64,000 nucleotides of DNA from Ctena decussata (taxonomy: Eukaryota > Mollusca > Bivalvia > Lucinida > Lucinidae), in NCBI GenBank assembly GCA_963989385.1, contig OZ022500.1, positions 118,647,842 through 118,711,841 on the forward strand, read 5' to 3'. A program made the position numbers and the translations under genes. The first letter of the stretch is position 1. Every line of letters begins with the position of its first letter. Of the stretch, positions 34,736 through 47,755 are shown in pieces. Below the pieces are notes generated by a model that ran no database searches, had not been told where the DNA came from, and saw only the letters and a list, made by a program, of their open reading frames with translations.

Positions 34736-36100
34736 GCTGCCCGAAGGGTGAGCATATAGTTGCCGCTTTATCCGTCTGTCTGTCCGTCCGTCAGTCACAT
34801 TCTTGTCCGGAGCATATCTCTGAAAGCATTACGGGGAACTAAATGAAACTTCACACATTTTTAGAGGACGATAAAAGGTAGTGCAGTAGACAAAAACCGT
34901 AACCTTAACTCAAGTGTGAACGAAGTTGTCCGTCTGTCCGTCCATCCGTTACACTTTTGTCCGGAACATATTTTGAACGTGTTAAATGAACTTAATGATA
35001 CTTCACACATTGATAGATGACACAGGGTGGGAAAGTGCAGTATACAAGAACCATAACCCTATCTCAAGTAATTACGAAGTTAGCTCCTTTTCTAGTTCTT
35101 TCAGTATTTTGCTTCTAATTCTTTCAGTATTTTGCATAAGGGGGGACTGAATGAAACTTTGCACAATGAGTGGTGCAATAAGAAGCAGTGTCGTGCGCAA
35201 GAACCATTATACTATCTTAAGTATTTACGAAGTAGCTTCCTTCCTATTTTTCCAGTATTTTGGTTGTCCGGAGCATACCTCTGAAAGTATAAATGGGAAC
35301 TAAACACACATTGATACGGAACAATGAGTGGAAATGCAGAACACAATAACTCTGTCATAAGTATTTACGGAGGTAGCTCCCTTCATGATTTTTGCAGCAT
35401 TTTGCTTGCCCAGAACATATCTTTGGAAGTATTAAAGGGAACGTGATGAAACTTCACACATTCATAGAGTGCAATAAGAGAGAAAGTTCAGAGTACAAGA
35501 ACCATAACCCTACATAAGTATTTACCTAGTTAGCTCCCGTCCTAATTTTCAGTATTTATCTTAGTGCAATGTATTTATATAAGGGAACTGAATGAAACTT
35601 CACGCATTGATACAAGGCAATGAGAGGGAGTGTAGAGCAAAAGAACCATGATTTTGTCTCAAGTAATTACTTAGTTAGCTCCCTTCATTAATGTTTTCAG
35701 TATTTAGCTTGTACGGAGCATATCGAAAAGTATTGAAGGGACTAAATGAAACTGCAAACATTTGTGGAGGGCGATCATAGGAAGTGCAGAACATAGGAAG
35801 TGCAGAGCACAAGAAAACTAAATTTATCCCAAGTTGTTTTGGAGTTACTTCCCTTCTAGTTTTTTCTCAGTCGTATGCATATCCAGATAATATCTCTGAA
35901 AGTATTGAGGAGAATGAAATTTCACACATAGATAGAGGGCAATGAGAGGAAGTGCAGACCACAAGAACCACAACCATCTCGAAATTAGGTTTGAAGTTAA
36001 TTCCTTTTGTATTTTCCTCGTGTTTCTGCTTCTACTGAGCATATCTCTTAAGGGAATCAAATGAAATTGCACATATTAATAGACGGCAGTGAGAAAAAAT
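34736..36100. repeat. interspersed repeat with ~150-165-bp internal units
   Basis: The head has CCGTCTGTCTGTCCGTCCG. Diverged units repeat the clauses GTCCGGAGCATATCTCTGAA and GAACTAAATGAAACTTCACA at about 34807, 34960, 35268, 35410, 35715, 35882 and 36033. Confidence 0.65.
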
Positions 36101-36528
36101 GCAGAGTGTAAGAACAATAAATCGTTTTTCTATTGCATGCATTTGGGGAGCATCCATTGGTTCCACCAATTTTCTTGTTTTAATTTCAGTGAATATTCTA
36201 ATATTTTTAAGATTATGTCCTAGCGTACTGTTGAATAAGCTCATCATTTGTATGATTAAAAGGCATAATTTTCTAAAAAAGCCTTGAATCTGACTTCTCA
36301 TCATGTCAGTCAAATTAGATATCAGGTTGATCAACATGGTTGAGACGATTAGGCGATGTCTAAGTTGACCGTTCAGGTAGAAAGTCATGCGAGATAGCTG
36401 TCAGGATATTTCCACACCGGATAGGCGGCAATCGCGAACGACCAGTTTTATGAAAGAGGTCGTTTTGATTGCACAAATATTTTCGTTTGCCAAAACGATG
36501 CTCATCAAACGCAAATTCATCTCTTTTT
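36101..36528. other. non-coding spacer inside the foldback
   Basis: Short opposing open frames exist but carry no domain. No repeat family is clearly recognised. Confidence 0.35.
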
Positions 36529-37177
36529 TAGCTCACCACCAGAGCCAAAGACTCCGAGGAACTTATAGTATATGCAGTTGTCTGTCGACTGTCTGTCATC
36601 AACACTTTCAAACAACATCTCCTCTGAAGCCAATCAGCCGATTGGGCTAGGGGATTGAACGTTTATGTAATGAAAATCGGCTCTTTAGTTTGGTTGCTAT
36701 GGCAACTTAGATTTCACATAGACTTATAATGGGGAAAATGAAAAATGGCATTTACTACTAAGCCATTTCAAATATTTTGACAAAACATTTATGGAAAAGT
36801 TTCTTGAATAGTCTTCTAGTAGCCATATGTTTTTTTGGCACAGTGCTCCGTTTTATTGGGTGCCATGGAAACCAAAATGCAAAAATGGTAAAAAAAATAT
36901 AGTTAAAGTCATCTTCTGAGAAACCGTCAGCTCTGTGACACTGAGACTGTATAGAAATATTCATCATATAAGTCTAAATATTTTGTGGGTTTTTTTTTAT
37001 GAAAATCAACTCTTTAGTTTAGTTGCTATTGCAACTTAGAGTTTCCGTAGACTTATTATTGGGTAAATTAAAAGATTGCATCTACTGTCAAGCCATTGCA
37101 GCCATTTTGACAAAACTTTGTAGCAATGTTCTTTGAGTAGTCTTCTATAAGCCATATGATTTTATGCCCACTGATCA
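36529..37177 (+). repeat. AGCTCACC-type interspersed repeat, left part
   Basis: Starts AGCTCACCACCAGAGCCAAAG and has CTGTCTGTCATCAACACTTT and two similar modules with GGTTGCTATGGCAACTTAGA. It is split by the insertion at 37178 and continues after 38366 with related clauses, for example TTGCCTAGGAAACC. Confidence 0.6.
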
Positions 37178-38366
37178 TTATGCCCCCAACTTCGAAGAAG
37201 TTGTGGGGACATACTGCATCTGGGTTGTCCGCACTTCCGCCCGTCCGTCCGTCCGTTCGTGCACGCTAGAGTTTTGAAATTTCACATATGGATTCATCAT
37301 CAAAAATAGCTGACACGTATTTTTTTCTTGTCCGAGTTGTCTCCTTTTTTGTTATGCCCCTTGAGAAAAAATCGAACTGTAACCTTGTCAGAAAGATATC
37401 TCAAAATGTATTTTAGCTAGAGCCTTGAAACTTTGCCAGCTTATTACGACCGATAAGTAGATGAACTGCTTAACTTTTGGAAATTTTTACTTTGTTATGC
37501 TCCCTTTTCAACTTAGTGCATTGTAAGCCTATGGAACCTGTCAAGCATACCATATCTTAGGAACCGTGTATTCTAGAGTTTTGAAATTTGTGACACGTAT
37601 TTTTTTTCTTGTCCGAGTTGTCTCCCTATTTGGAGTTATGCCCCTTGTGAAAAAAATCAAACTGAAACCTTGTGAGCAAGATATCTCAAAAAGTATTTTA
37701 GCTAGAGCCTTGAAAATTTGCCAGCTTATTAGAGCTGATGCGTAGATGAACTGATTAACTTTTGAAAAACAATTTATGAATTTTTGACCGAGTTATGCCC
37801 CTTTTTCGACTTTGTGCATTGTAAGCCTATGGAACATTGTGAACAAAATATCTTAAGAAGCCCTGGTGCTAGGATCATGATTTTTTGCAGGAAAATATTG
37901 CCCAAGGTGTAGATGACCTGATTAACTTTGAAAAAAAAATCATAAATTTTTGGCCGAGTTAAGCCCCTTTTTCGGCTTAGTGCATTGAAGCCTATAGTAC
38001 AAAGGTACCCTTACATACGGTCTAGAACGAAGAGCTAAGAACTTGAAACTTTATACACACGATCAGTATGGAAAATAAGCGAATTAGTGTTTTTCTTTTT
38101 TCCGTCTGTCTTGTTTAACTTAGTGCATTGTTAGCCTATGGAACCTTGTGAACAAAATATCTTGAGAACCCCTGATGCTAGGATCATGATTTTTTGAAGG
38201 AGGATATTGCCCAAGGTGTAGATGACCTGATTATCTTTCGATTTTTTTCTTAAATTTTTGACTGAGTTAAGCCCCTTTTTCGACTTAGTGCATTGAAGCC
38301 TACGGTACAAAGGTACAAGCGTTATTGGATGAACCTTCTTTAGAAGCAAGCATATGGTTGGGGGCA
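37178..38366 (+). mobile_element. ATGCCCCCAAC-ended repeat element
   Basis: Begins ATTATGCCCCCAACTTCG and ends GGTTGGGGGCAT, giving short inverted ends. The head has a CGTCCGTCCGTCCG block. Internal modules of several hundred bases repeat GCATTGTAAGCCTATGGAAC and AGTTATGCCCCTTTTTCGAC. It sits inside the repeat that begins at 36529. Confidence 0.65.
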
Positions 38367-38959
38367 TTGTGTTTCATAAACACATTTTTAGTTTTATTTG
38401 TTGCCTAGGAAACCGAAATGCAAAAATAGAAAAAAGGGCCTTAAATCATCTCCTCAGAAACTATATGCTCTATGAGGCAGAGACTTTATACACTTTCTCA
38501 CTATATTACCCTTTACAGATTGTTTTGGTTTTCCATTGTCATTGTTCAAAGGATATGGTTGGTATGGCAACTTAAAATGAAACAAATGAACCCATTGCTA
38601 AGGCATTGCAGATATTCTATTCTAACGTTTTCAGAATTATTCCTTGAGTGGTCTTCTATCAGCCCTGTTTTTACCTGCACACTACTCATCTTGATCAGTT
38701 GCCATGGCTAACCGAAAGGGGAAAAATAGCAAAAAATCCTTTGAAATGTATTCTTTTTTGTTCCCATGCCAATCAAAATGTGGAAAGTAGTTATGTATTT
38801 TGTTATCAAGTTAACAGACTGTCAGACTGAAACTTTGAAGTTTTATGTTTTGTATTGGCCTGTACAAATGTAACCGCAAATTTGAGCCTCGTACAAATAT
38901 GATACGTGTACCAACTTGGAGCTACAGATCTGGTTAGCTTTGTGGCCCGTGGGCCTCTT

Positions 38960-39225
38960 TTTTCTGTATGCCATAAATTGGAAATCAAAAATGTGGTTTT
39001 CGGCAATCGGAAAAGATATATATTTTCTTTATGCCGTAATTTGCCAATCGATAATTACGTAATTTGGCAATCGAAAATGTGGTTTTCGGCAATCGAAAAT
39101 GTGGTTTTCGGCAATCGGAAAAGATATATATAATCGAAAATGTGGTTTTACATATATATATATATATATATCTTTTCCGATTGCCGAAAACCACGATTGC
39201 CAAATTACGGCATAAAGAAACAAGA
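38960..39225. repeat. multi-copy hairpin with AT microsatellite
   Basis: Repeats of AATCGAAAATGTGGTTTTCG and GGCAATCGGAAAAGATATAT face inverted copies at 39172-39220 (TCTTTTCCGATTGCCGAAAA, TTGCCAAATTACGGCATAAA). An AT run lies at about 39151-39171. Confidence 0.75.
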
Positions 39226-40107
39226 GGCTGGTCGATCGCCATTGTCGCCTAACCGGTGTGATTACAGCAAGGGCCATTACTGGACCTTTTAATGTTTGCT
39301 TTTTACATGTTTTGATTTTAGTTGCAGAAAGTACGGCATATTTCTCGAGGTTTTACCTTTGATTGAAGTCTTTAACTCTACATATGCTATTATTTTTCTT
39401 CTTTTCATACATTAAACAGTGGCATGGTTTCCACACAATCCGTGGCTTTTTGTTATTTTTTCTTTCTTTACAAACCCCCGGAAAAGGTTTCGGGACTCCT
39501 TGCACATTTATCCAATCTACGAACCTCAACGCGAAAACACGTCCCTTGGATAAGTGACATCAGATGCATTTTACAAATAATGTTGCATCTTTATATTTGA
39601 TTTCAGTCTTTAGAGAAAATGAAGGAAGAGCATAGAAATGTTTGGGTTGGGGTTTATCCGCGGTCACGTGATACTACCCTCAATTTTCCTGTATTTTACA
39701 ACGATCTTGTTGTTAGCATAGCAACGACAAAGTCGCATGCAAAGCCAAAATACCTTTGACAGATCGTCTACAAGGATGTTGTCCTGCAACTGAAGCAATG
39801 ATTTTGTATTAATCAAAAGTATTTGCAAGTCAGTATTGGGTCTTTTTGAATACTACTCACGCTTAAGAAATTTATGCGTAACTTTCACCTCATTATTCAC
39901 GAAAATGAAGACCGGCTTCTCTATTAACATCCAATTTTCGTTAATTTGAAATTTCAACGAAGGGACGTTTTCTCGCGTTGTGCCATATATACATGAAAAC
40001 TGTAACGTTATTGCTGGTTTAATAAATATATACTTGGCCAAAAAAAATAAAAAGAAACGCCAGATGTAATTTTAGGGCCCCGCCAGACGAAGTCTTCGGA
40101 AGCCCTT

Positions 40108-40225
40108 GACGATATCATGACACACGGACGGACAGACAGCAGACGGACAAGATGTTCACTATAGGGCCCCCATAGAGAACATCTTGTCCATCTGCTGTCT
40201 GTCCGTCCGTGTGTCATGATATCGT
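40108..40225. repeat. long palindrome
   Basis: CGATATCATGACACACGGAC through GACAAGATGTTC pairs with GAACATCTTGTCCA through CCGTGTGTCATGATATCG around an 18-base loop that contains AGGGCCCCC. Confidence 0.8.
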
Positions 40226-40900
40226 GTCCGCTCCGTAACTCTGAAACCGTTTGAGTTATTCGCACGAAACTTTGTACAATTGTAAAGCATCATCAGACGA
40301 CGTGCAGAGAACAAGAACCGTAACTTTCCTTAAATTTTTACTGAATTATGCCCCTTTGTAATATTTAGTACTCTATAATTTAAAACTCTCAAAGAAATTT
40401 TAATGAAACTTTGTACAAATATAAGGCATCATCTGACGATGTGCGGAAAATAAGAACCATTACTCCATTTACTTTTTTTTACAGGATAATGCCCCTTTGT
40501 ACATTGTTATTTTAAGGATGGAAATCATGTCCGCTTTATATCTTTAAAATCGCCCAAGATTTTACGTGCAATTTTGTACAAATATAAAGCATCAGCAGAC
40601 GATTTGCAGAAAATAAGAACTGTAACTCCATTTACATTTTTTACAGAATTATGCCCCATTGTAAATTTGAGGATAGAAATCACGTCCGCTCTATAGCTTG
40701 GAAACAAATATATTTTCATGATCTTTTATTTATTTTTTTTTTTTATAAGACGATGTGCAGAGAATAGGAACCATAACTACACCTTCATGTTTACAGAATT
40801 ATGTCCCTCCATAACTTTAAAGCCTTTGAAGACGTTTTCACAAAACGTGTGACAAATATAAAGCATCATTACATTATCTGAATGTGTGCAAAGTGCAAAA
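40226..40900 (+). repeat. interspersed repeat with ~155-bp units
   Basis: Clauses such as GTCCGCTCCGTAACTCTGAA, TTTTGTACAAATATAAAGCA and AATTATGCCCCTTTGTA recur at about 40227, 40370, 40528 and 40684. This is the same general family style as 34736-36100. Confidence 0.6.
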
Positions 40901-41142
40901 ATGGTAACTACAGTTTTCTGCTTCAAAGAATTGTTGACTTACTTTTAATCAGCCCTGATTATGTATTTTGTCCATACCTTTATGATACCAGAAGCTTAAA
41001 GATTTACTCCCTTTATAATAGTAACAAAATGATTTCATGAAATATTTCGTGCAATACCTCCGACATGGTCTAACTGTACATTTGAATTAGAGTTTAGATA
41101 ATAATATTTGATAAAAGTGACTTTAATCCAAAAAAAAAAAAA

Positions 41143-44100
41143 AAATAGCATATTTGGCTTCAGTTCGAATGTAAAGATAGGATTCCGAATGTCAAAATAC
41201 CATATTCAGCCTCAGTTTGAATGTCAAAATAGGATTTCGAATATCAAAATACGATAGTTGGCTTCAGTGCGGATGCCAAAATACGATTTCAAATGTCAAA
41301 ATACCATATTTGGATTCCATTCGAATATCGAAATATTCGGCTTCATTTCGAATGTCAAAATAGAATTTCGAATACGAATATTCGATATTCGGCTTCATCG
41401 TGAAAGTCAAAATAGGATATCGAATATCAAAATAACATATTCGGCCTGAATTCGAATGTCAAAATAGGATTTCGAATGTCAAAATACCGTGTTCGGTCTG
41501 AATTCGAATGTCAAAATAGCATTTCGAATGTCAAAATACCATATTTAGCTTTTGTGTCATTCTTAGAATACGATTTAGGATGTCAAAATAGCATATTTGG
41601 CTTCAGTTTGAATGTTCAAATAGGATTTCAAATGTCAAAATACCATATTCGGCCTCAGTTTGAATGTCAAAATAGGATTTCGAATATCAAAATTCGATAT
41701 TCGGGGTCATTGCGAATGTCAAAATCGGATATCGAATGTCAAAACACCATATTCGGCATGAATTCGAATGTCAAAATAGGATTTCGATGTCAAATACCAT
41801 TTTAAGCTTCAGTGCGAATGTCAAAATAGGATTTCGAATGTCAAAATACCATATCCAGCCTAAATTCGAATGTCAAAATAGGATTTCGAATGTCAAAATG
41901 CCATATTTGGCTTCAGTGCTGTTGTTAGAATACGATATTGAATGTCAAAATAGCATATTTGGCTTCAGCTCGAATGTCAAAATAGGATTTCGAATATCAA
42001 AATACCATTTTAAGCTTCAGTGCGATTGCCAAAATAGGATATCGAATGTCAAAATACCATTTTAAGCTTCAGTTCGAATGTCAAAATAGGATATCGAATG
42101 TCAAAATACCATTTTAAGCTTCAGTGCGAATGTCAAAATAGGATATCGAATGTCAAAATACCATATTAAGCTTCAGTGCGAATGTTAAAATAGGATTTCG
42201 AATGTCAAAATACCATATTCGTCTTCAGTTCGAATGTCAAAATGGGATTTCGAATATCAAAATTCGATATTCGGTTTCAGTTCGGTTTCAGTCAAAATAG
42301 GATTTCGAATAACAAAATACCATATTCGGCCTGAATTCGAATGTCAAAATAGGATTTCGAATGTCAAAATACCATTTTAAGCTTCAGTGCGAATGTCAAA
42401 ATAGGATTTCGAATGTCAAAATACCATATCCAGCCTTAATTCGAATGTCAAAATAGGATTTCGAATGTCAAAATACCTTATTTGGCTTCAGTGCTGTTAT
42501 TAGAATACGATATTGAATGTCAAAATAGCATATTTGGCTTCAGTGCAAATGTCAAAATAGGATATCGAATGTCAAAATACCATTTTAAGCTTGAGTTCGA
42601 ATGTCAAAATAGGATATCGAATGTCAAAATACCATTTTAAGCTTCAGTGCGAATGTCAAAATAGGATTTCGAATGTCAAAATACCATATTAAGCTTCAGT
42701 GCGAATGTCAAAATAGGATTTCGAATGTCAAAATACCATATTTGGCTTCAGTTCGAATGTCAAAATAGGATTTTGAATTTGAAAATTCGATATTCGGCTT
42801 CAGTGCGAAAGTCAAAATAGGATATCGAATATCAAAATACCATATTCGGCCTGAATTTGAATGTCAAAATACCGTTTTAAGCTTCAGTGCGAATGTCAAA
42901 ATAGAATTTCGAATGTCAAAATACCATACCCAGCCTTAATTCGAATGTCAAAATAGGATTTCGAATGTCAAAATACCTTATTTGGCTTCAGTGCTGTTGT
43001 TAGAATACGATATTGAATGTCAAAATAGCATATTTGGCTTCAGCTCGAATGTCAAAATAGGATTTCGAATATCAAAATTCGATATTCGGCTTCAGTGCGA
43101 AAGTCAAAATAGGATATCGAATATCAAAATACCATATTCGGCCTTAATTCGAATGTCAAAATAGGATATCGAATGTCAAAATACCATTTTAAGCTTCAGT
43201 TCGAATGTCAAAATAGAATTTCGAATATCAAAATACCATATCCAGCCTTAATTCGAATGTCAAAATAGGATTTCGAATGTCAAAATACCTTATTTGGCTT
43301 CAGTGCTGTTGTTAGAATACGATATTGAATGTCAAAATAGCATTTTTTAGCTTCAGTTCGAATGTCAAAATAGGAAAATAGGATTTCGAATATCAAATTA
43401 CCATTTTAAGCTTCAGTGCGAATGTCAAAATAGGATATCGAATGTCAAAATACCATTTTAAGCTTCAGTTCGAATGTCAAAATAGGATATCGAAAGTCAA
43501 ATACCATTTTAAGCTTCAGTGCGAATGTCAAAATAGGATTTCGAATGTCCAAATACCATATTAAGCTTCAGTGCGAATGTTAAAATAGGATTTCGAATGT
43601 CAAAATACCATATTCGTCTTCAGTTCGAATGTCAAAATAGGATTTCGAATAACAAAATACCATATTCGGCCTATATTCGAATGTCAAAATAGGATTTCCA
43701 ATGTCATAATAACATATCCAGCCTGACTTCGAATGTCAAAATAGGATTTCGAATGTCAAAATACCATATTTGGCTTCAGTTCGAATGTCAAAATAGGATA
43801 TCGAATGTCAAAATATCATTTTATGCTTCAGTGCGAATGTCAAAATAGGATTTCGAATGTCAAAATACCATATTAAGCTTCAGTGCGAATGTTAAAATAG
43901 GATTTCGAATTTCAAAATACCATATTCGTCTTCAGTTCGAATGTCAAAATAGGATTTCGAATAACAAAATACATGTACCATATTCGGCCTGAATTCGAAT
44001 GTCAAAATAGGATTTCGAACGTCAAAATATAATCAGCCTGACTTCGAATGTCAAAATAGGATTTCGAATGTCAAAATAGCATATTTGGCTTCAGTTCGAA

Positions 44101-46070
44101 TGTCAAAATAGGATTTCGAATATCAAAATTCGATATTCGGCTTCAGTGCGAAAGTCAAAATAGGATATCGAATATCAAAATACCATATTCGGCCTGAATT
44201 CGAATGTCAAAATAGGATTTCGAATGTCAAAATACCATTTTAAGCTTCAGTGCGAATGTCAAAATAGGATTTCGAATGTCAAAATACCATATCCAGCCTT
44301 AATTCGAATGTCAAAATAGGATTTCGAATGTCAAAATACCTTATTTGGCTTCAGTGCTGTTGTAAGAATACGATATTGAATGTCAAAATAGCATATTTGG
44401 CTTCAGTTCGAATGTCAAAATGGGATTTCGAATATCAAAATTCGATATTCGGCTTCAGTGCGAATGTCAAAATAGGATATCGAATGTCAAAATACCATTT
44501 TAAGCTTGAGTTCGAATGTCAAAATAGGATATCGAATGTCAAAATACCATTTTAAGCTTGAGTTCGAATGTCAAAATAGGATTTCGAATGTCAAAATACC
44601 ATATTCGTCTTCAGTACGAATGTCAAAATAGGATTTCGAATGTCAAAATAGCATATTTGGCTTCAGTTCGAATGTCAAAATAGGATTTCGAATATCAAAA
44701 TTCGATATTCGGCTTCAGTGCGAAAGTCAAAATAGGATATCGAATATCAAAGTACCATATTCGCCCTGAATTCGAATGTCAAAATAGAATTTCGAATGTC
44801 AAAATACCATTTTAAGCTTCAGTGCGAATGTAAAAATAGAATTTCGAATGTCAAAATACCATATCCAGCCTTAATTCGAATGTCAAAATAGGATATCGAA
44901 TGTCAAAATACCTTATTTGGCTTCACTGCTGTTGTTAGAATACGATATTGAATGTCAAAATAGCATATTTGGCTTCAGTTCGAATGTCAAAATAGGATTT
45001 CGAATATCAAAATTCGATATTCGACTTCAGTGCGAAAGTCAAAATAGGATATCGAATATCAAAATACCATATTCGGCCTGAATTCGAATGTCAAAATAGG
45101 ATTTCGAATGTCAAAATACCATTTTAAGCTTCAGTTCGAATGTCAAAAAAGAATTTCGAATGTCAAAATACCATATCCAGCCTTAATTCGAATGTCAAAA
45201 TAGGATTTCGAATGTCAAAATGCCTTATTTGGCTTCAGTGCTGTTGTTAGAATACGATATTGAATGTCAAAATAGCATATTTGGCTTCAGTTCGAATGTC
45301 AAAATAGGATTTCGAATATCAAAATACCATTTTAAGCTTCAGTGCGAATGTCAAAATAGGATATCGAATGTCAAAATACCATTTTAAGCTTGAGTTCGAA
45401 TGTCAAAATAGGATATCGAATGTCAAAATACCATTTTAAGCTTCAGTTCGAATGTCAAAATAGGATTTCGAATGTCAAAATACCATATTAAGCTTCAGTG
45501 CGAATGTTAAAATAGGATTTCGAATGTCAAAATACCATATTCGTCTTCAGTTCGAATGTCAAAATGGGATTTCGAATATCAAAATTTGATATTCGGTTTC
45601 AGTTCGAATGTCAAAATAGGATTTCGATAATCAAAATACCATATTCGGCCTGAATTCGAATGTCAAAATAGGATTTCGAATGTCAAAATAACATATCCAG
45701 CCTGAATTCGAATGTCAAAATAGGATTTCGAATGTCAAAATACCATATTTGGCTTCAGTTCGAATGTCAAAATAGGATTTCGAATATCAAAATTCGATAT
45801 TCGGCTTCAGTGCGAAAGTCAAAATAGGATATCGAATATCAAAATACCATATTCGGCCTGAATTCGAATGTCAAAATAGGATTTCGAATGTCAAAATACC
45901 ATATCCAGCCTAAATTCGAATGTCAAAATAGGATTTCGAATGTCAAAATACCATATTTGGCTTCATTTCGAATGTGAAAATAGGATTTTGAATTTGAAAA
46001 TTCGAAATTATGTTTTAGTGCGAATATCAAAATAGTATTTCCAAACTCAAAATTCGTTATTGAACTTCAA
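41143..46070 (-). repeat. right satellite arm, ~52-bp monomers
   Basis: The reverse complement of the left arm. It starts after an A-run and reads GAATGTCAAAATAGGATTTC, CAGTGCGAATGTCAAAATAG and so on. The rare marker appears as GTGCTGTTGTTAGAATA near 41916, 42491 (variant), 42991, 43303, 44356 (variant), 44927 and 45239. Counted from the outer end, its order of short and long gaps mirrors the left arm, with indels. Confidence 0.9.
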
Positions 46071-46095
46071 TACGAAGGTCAAGATAGAATTTGAA

Positions 46096-46378
46096 TGTCG
46101 AAAAACGAAAATCGAAATGCGAAAAGCGAAAAGCGAAAAACAAAAAAAACGTAAACAAAAAAGAAAAACGAAAAACAAAAAACAAAAAGAACGTAAATCA
46201 AAATACGAACAGCGAAAAACAAAAAACAAAACAGCGTAAATCGAAAAACGAAAAGCGAAAAACGAAAAGCGAAAAACAAAACAGCTTTTATCGAAAAACG
46301 AAAAGCGAAAAACGAAAAGCGAAAAACGAAAAACGAAAAGCGAAAAACGAAAAACGAAAAGCGAAAAACGAAAAGCAA
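46096..46378. repeat. right cap of foldback: GAAAAACGAAAAGC repeat
   Basis: Mirror image of 27826-28115. Open frames across it give lysine/asparagine-rich or phenylalanine/arginine-rich proteins that are only translated repeat. Confidence 0.85.
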
Positions 46379-46399
46379 ACCAACTTCACCGTCCTAATA

Positions 46400-47030
46400 C
46401 GATGATATATGATGTTTTACCAAATATGCAAAGTTCAAAATCAAAGTCTAAGGCATATATAAATCTTTATATAGATTTAAATAAGTACGATTCACTAATT
46501 TATTCACATCCTTCTAATCGATGACGTCGATGCGAAAATTGAAAAGAAGCAATGAAATTAGATTAATATTGACAAACTATTGCTGACACCCAGGGCATAA
46601 CATGCATAAAGTCTATAAAATTAACGTTATTTCAATAGCTGCCCCGTGGAGAGAATTGCCCGCCCCGCGTAACTAACAACTTTATATTAAAAATACTTCT
46701 AGTGCTTGTGAAACTGTTGATGTTTACATTTGGTGCTAGAAGACTGATTCTAGAAATGGAACGACTCAAGAAATGGGACGAAAATTCATTGGCTAACAGC
46801 GAATGAGATCCAGATCAGATTGTTCCTGGTGAGGGCTAGCCCTGTTTGCATTTTGACAATTATGTCTGAAACATTACTTGAATAATACAAAGAGTTTGAT
46901 CAATGTTGAAGAAAATTACGATATCTTTTTATTCGGCTTTAAATGGTCTTTTTCAGGCTCTAGAATGACCCTAAATATGTAATCAGTCTCATGAGATTCT
47001 GCTATGAGATGGGGGTTTCAATCTAAAATA
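46400..47030. other. non-coding, nothing recognised
   Basis: AT-rich unique-looking sequence between the foldback and a small TCTAGATCCGTC repeat fragment. Confidence 0.4.
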
Positions 47031-47110
47031 ATCCCCAAAATCTAGATCTGTCTTAAAAACAATCCAAAAATCTAGATCCGTCTTATAAGAGAGTTGCTGT
47101 CTCAGTATTT
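47030..47110. mobile_element. fragment of the TACCGTATTTATTCGG MITE family
   Basis: Two copies of CAAAAATCTAGATC-like words, with CCGTCTTATAAG, match the core at about 20885-20930. Confidence 0.5.
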
Positions 47111-47310
47111 TTTGGTACTTTGATTTGATATAAAAACAAACGAAAATCCAGTGCTAACATTAGTTCGCAACTGTACATGGGTGCCTGATAATATTAAAAG
47201 ACTAACAATCGAGATATGAGCCAGTTATTGAAAAGTATTGAATATTGTGACTGTTTGGAATTTTAGGACTGAATTCAGCAGTTTCTCTCTTTAACCTTTG
47301 GAGTTTGGAA

Positions 47311-47361
47311 ATGTCATCGAACAACAAAATTTATTTGCGCCCACACAGGATGGGCATGAGA
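47311..47361 (+). CDS. candidate alternative first exon D
   Basis: An ATG frame of exactly 17 codons ends at AGA|GTAAGT, a strong donor, in phase 0. The peptide MSSNNKIYLRPHRMGMR shares its last eight residues, save one, with the candidate at 23617. The donor-side 30 bases are 25/30 identical. It is the closest candidate to the Death-domain gene (intron about 5.7 kb) and the only one downstream of the foldback. A T-rich tract follows in the putative intron. It could be the main promoter, with 23617 an older copy, or the reverse. No TATA box is evident. Confidence 0.5.
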
Positions 47362-47755
47362 GTAAGTTTTGTACATTCGATCGTGTTTTTTTTGTGTTTT
47401 TTTTTTTTTTTTCACTTATTTTTAATTGATTCCATTTTATTGCTTTTGTACATTGTACAGCAGTTATTATTAGTGAAATCAAATCACAAACATATTTAAC
47501 TTTTTGATATTTGAAAGGATTATGTTATCATAAGTTTCATGAGCTGGTGGAGTCATTTTGGCTTTTAAAGTGTAGTTTTCTAAAGTCAATTTTCAGAGAA
47601 AAAGGCAAAATTGAAAACGTGAACGAATTCCGGCTTGAAAGAAAATGTACCAATTTTATCTTAAAAGCAGTACAATAAATGAGAATGTTAACATAATGTT
47701 CATTTTAACAATGAAGTTGACGTTTGATTTCGACATAGCGTTAATTAAGAATTGA

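Larger units (their letters stand above)
27802..46393. mobile_element. 18.6-kb foldback structure with satellite arms
   Basis: The outer ends are inverted copies: GACGGTGAAGTTGGTTTGC starts at 27802 and GCAAACCAACTTCACCGTC ends at 46393. Each arm consists of a simple-sequence cap and then a long array of ~52-bp monomers, left arm about 5.8 kb, right arm about 5.3 kb. The centre of about 7.5 kb holds unrelated repeat families. Long inverted arms made of tandem subrepeats around a loop are the architecture of Foldback-type transposons. I find no transposase frame and no clear target duplication: the flanks are TGATAAAA on the left and CTAATACG on the right. Mobility is therefore inferred. An inverted segmental duplication of a satellite block is the main alternative. 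Confidence 0.65.

Noticed and set aside
32389..45600. Long open frames with repeated ECQNRISNVKIPY-like peptides in the satellite arms
   Set aside because: They are in-frame translations of the ~52-bp monomer, change frame at each indel and have no start or splice context.
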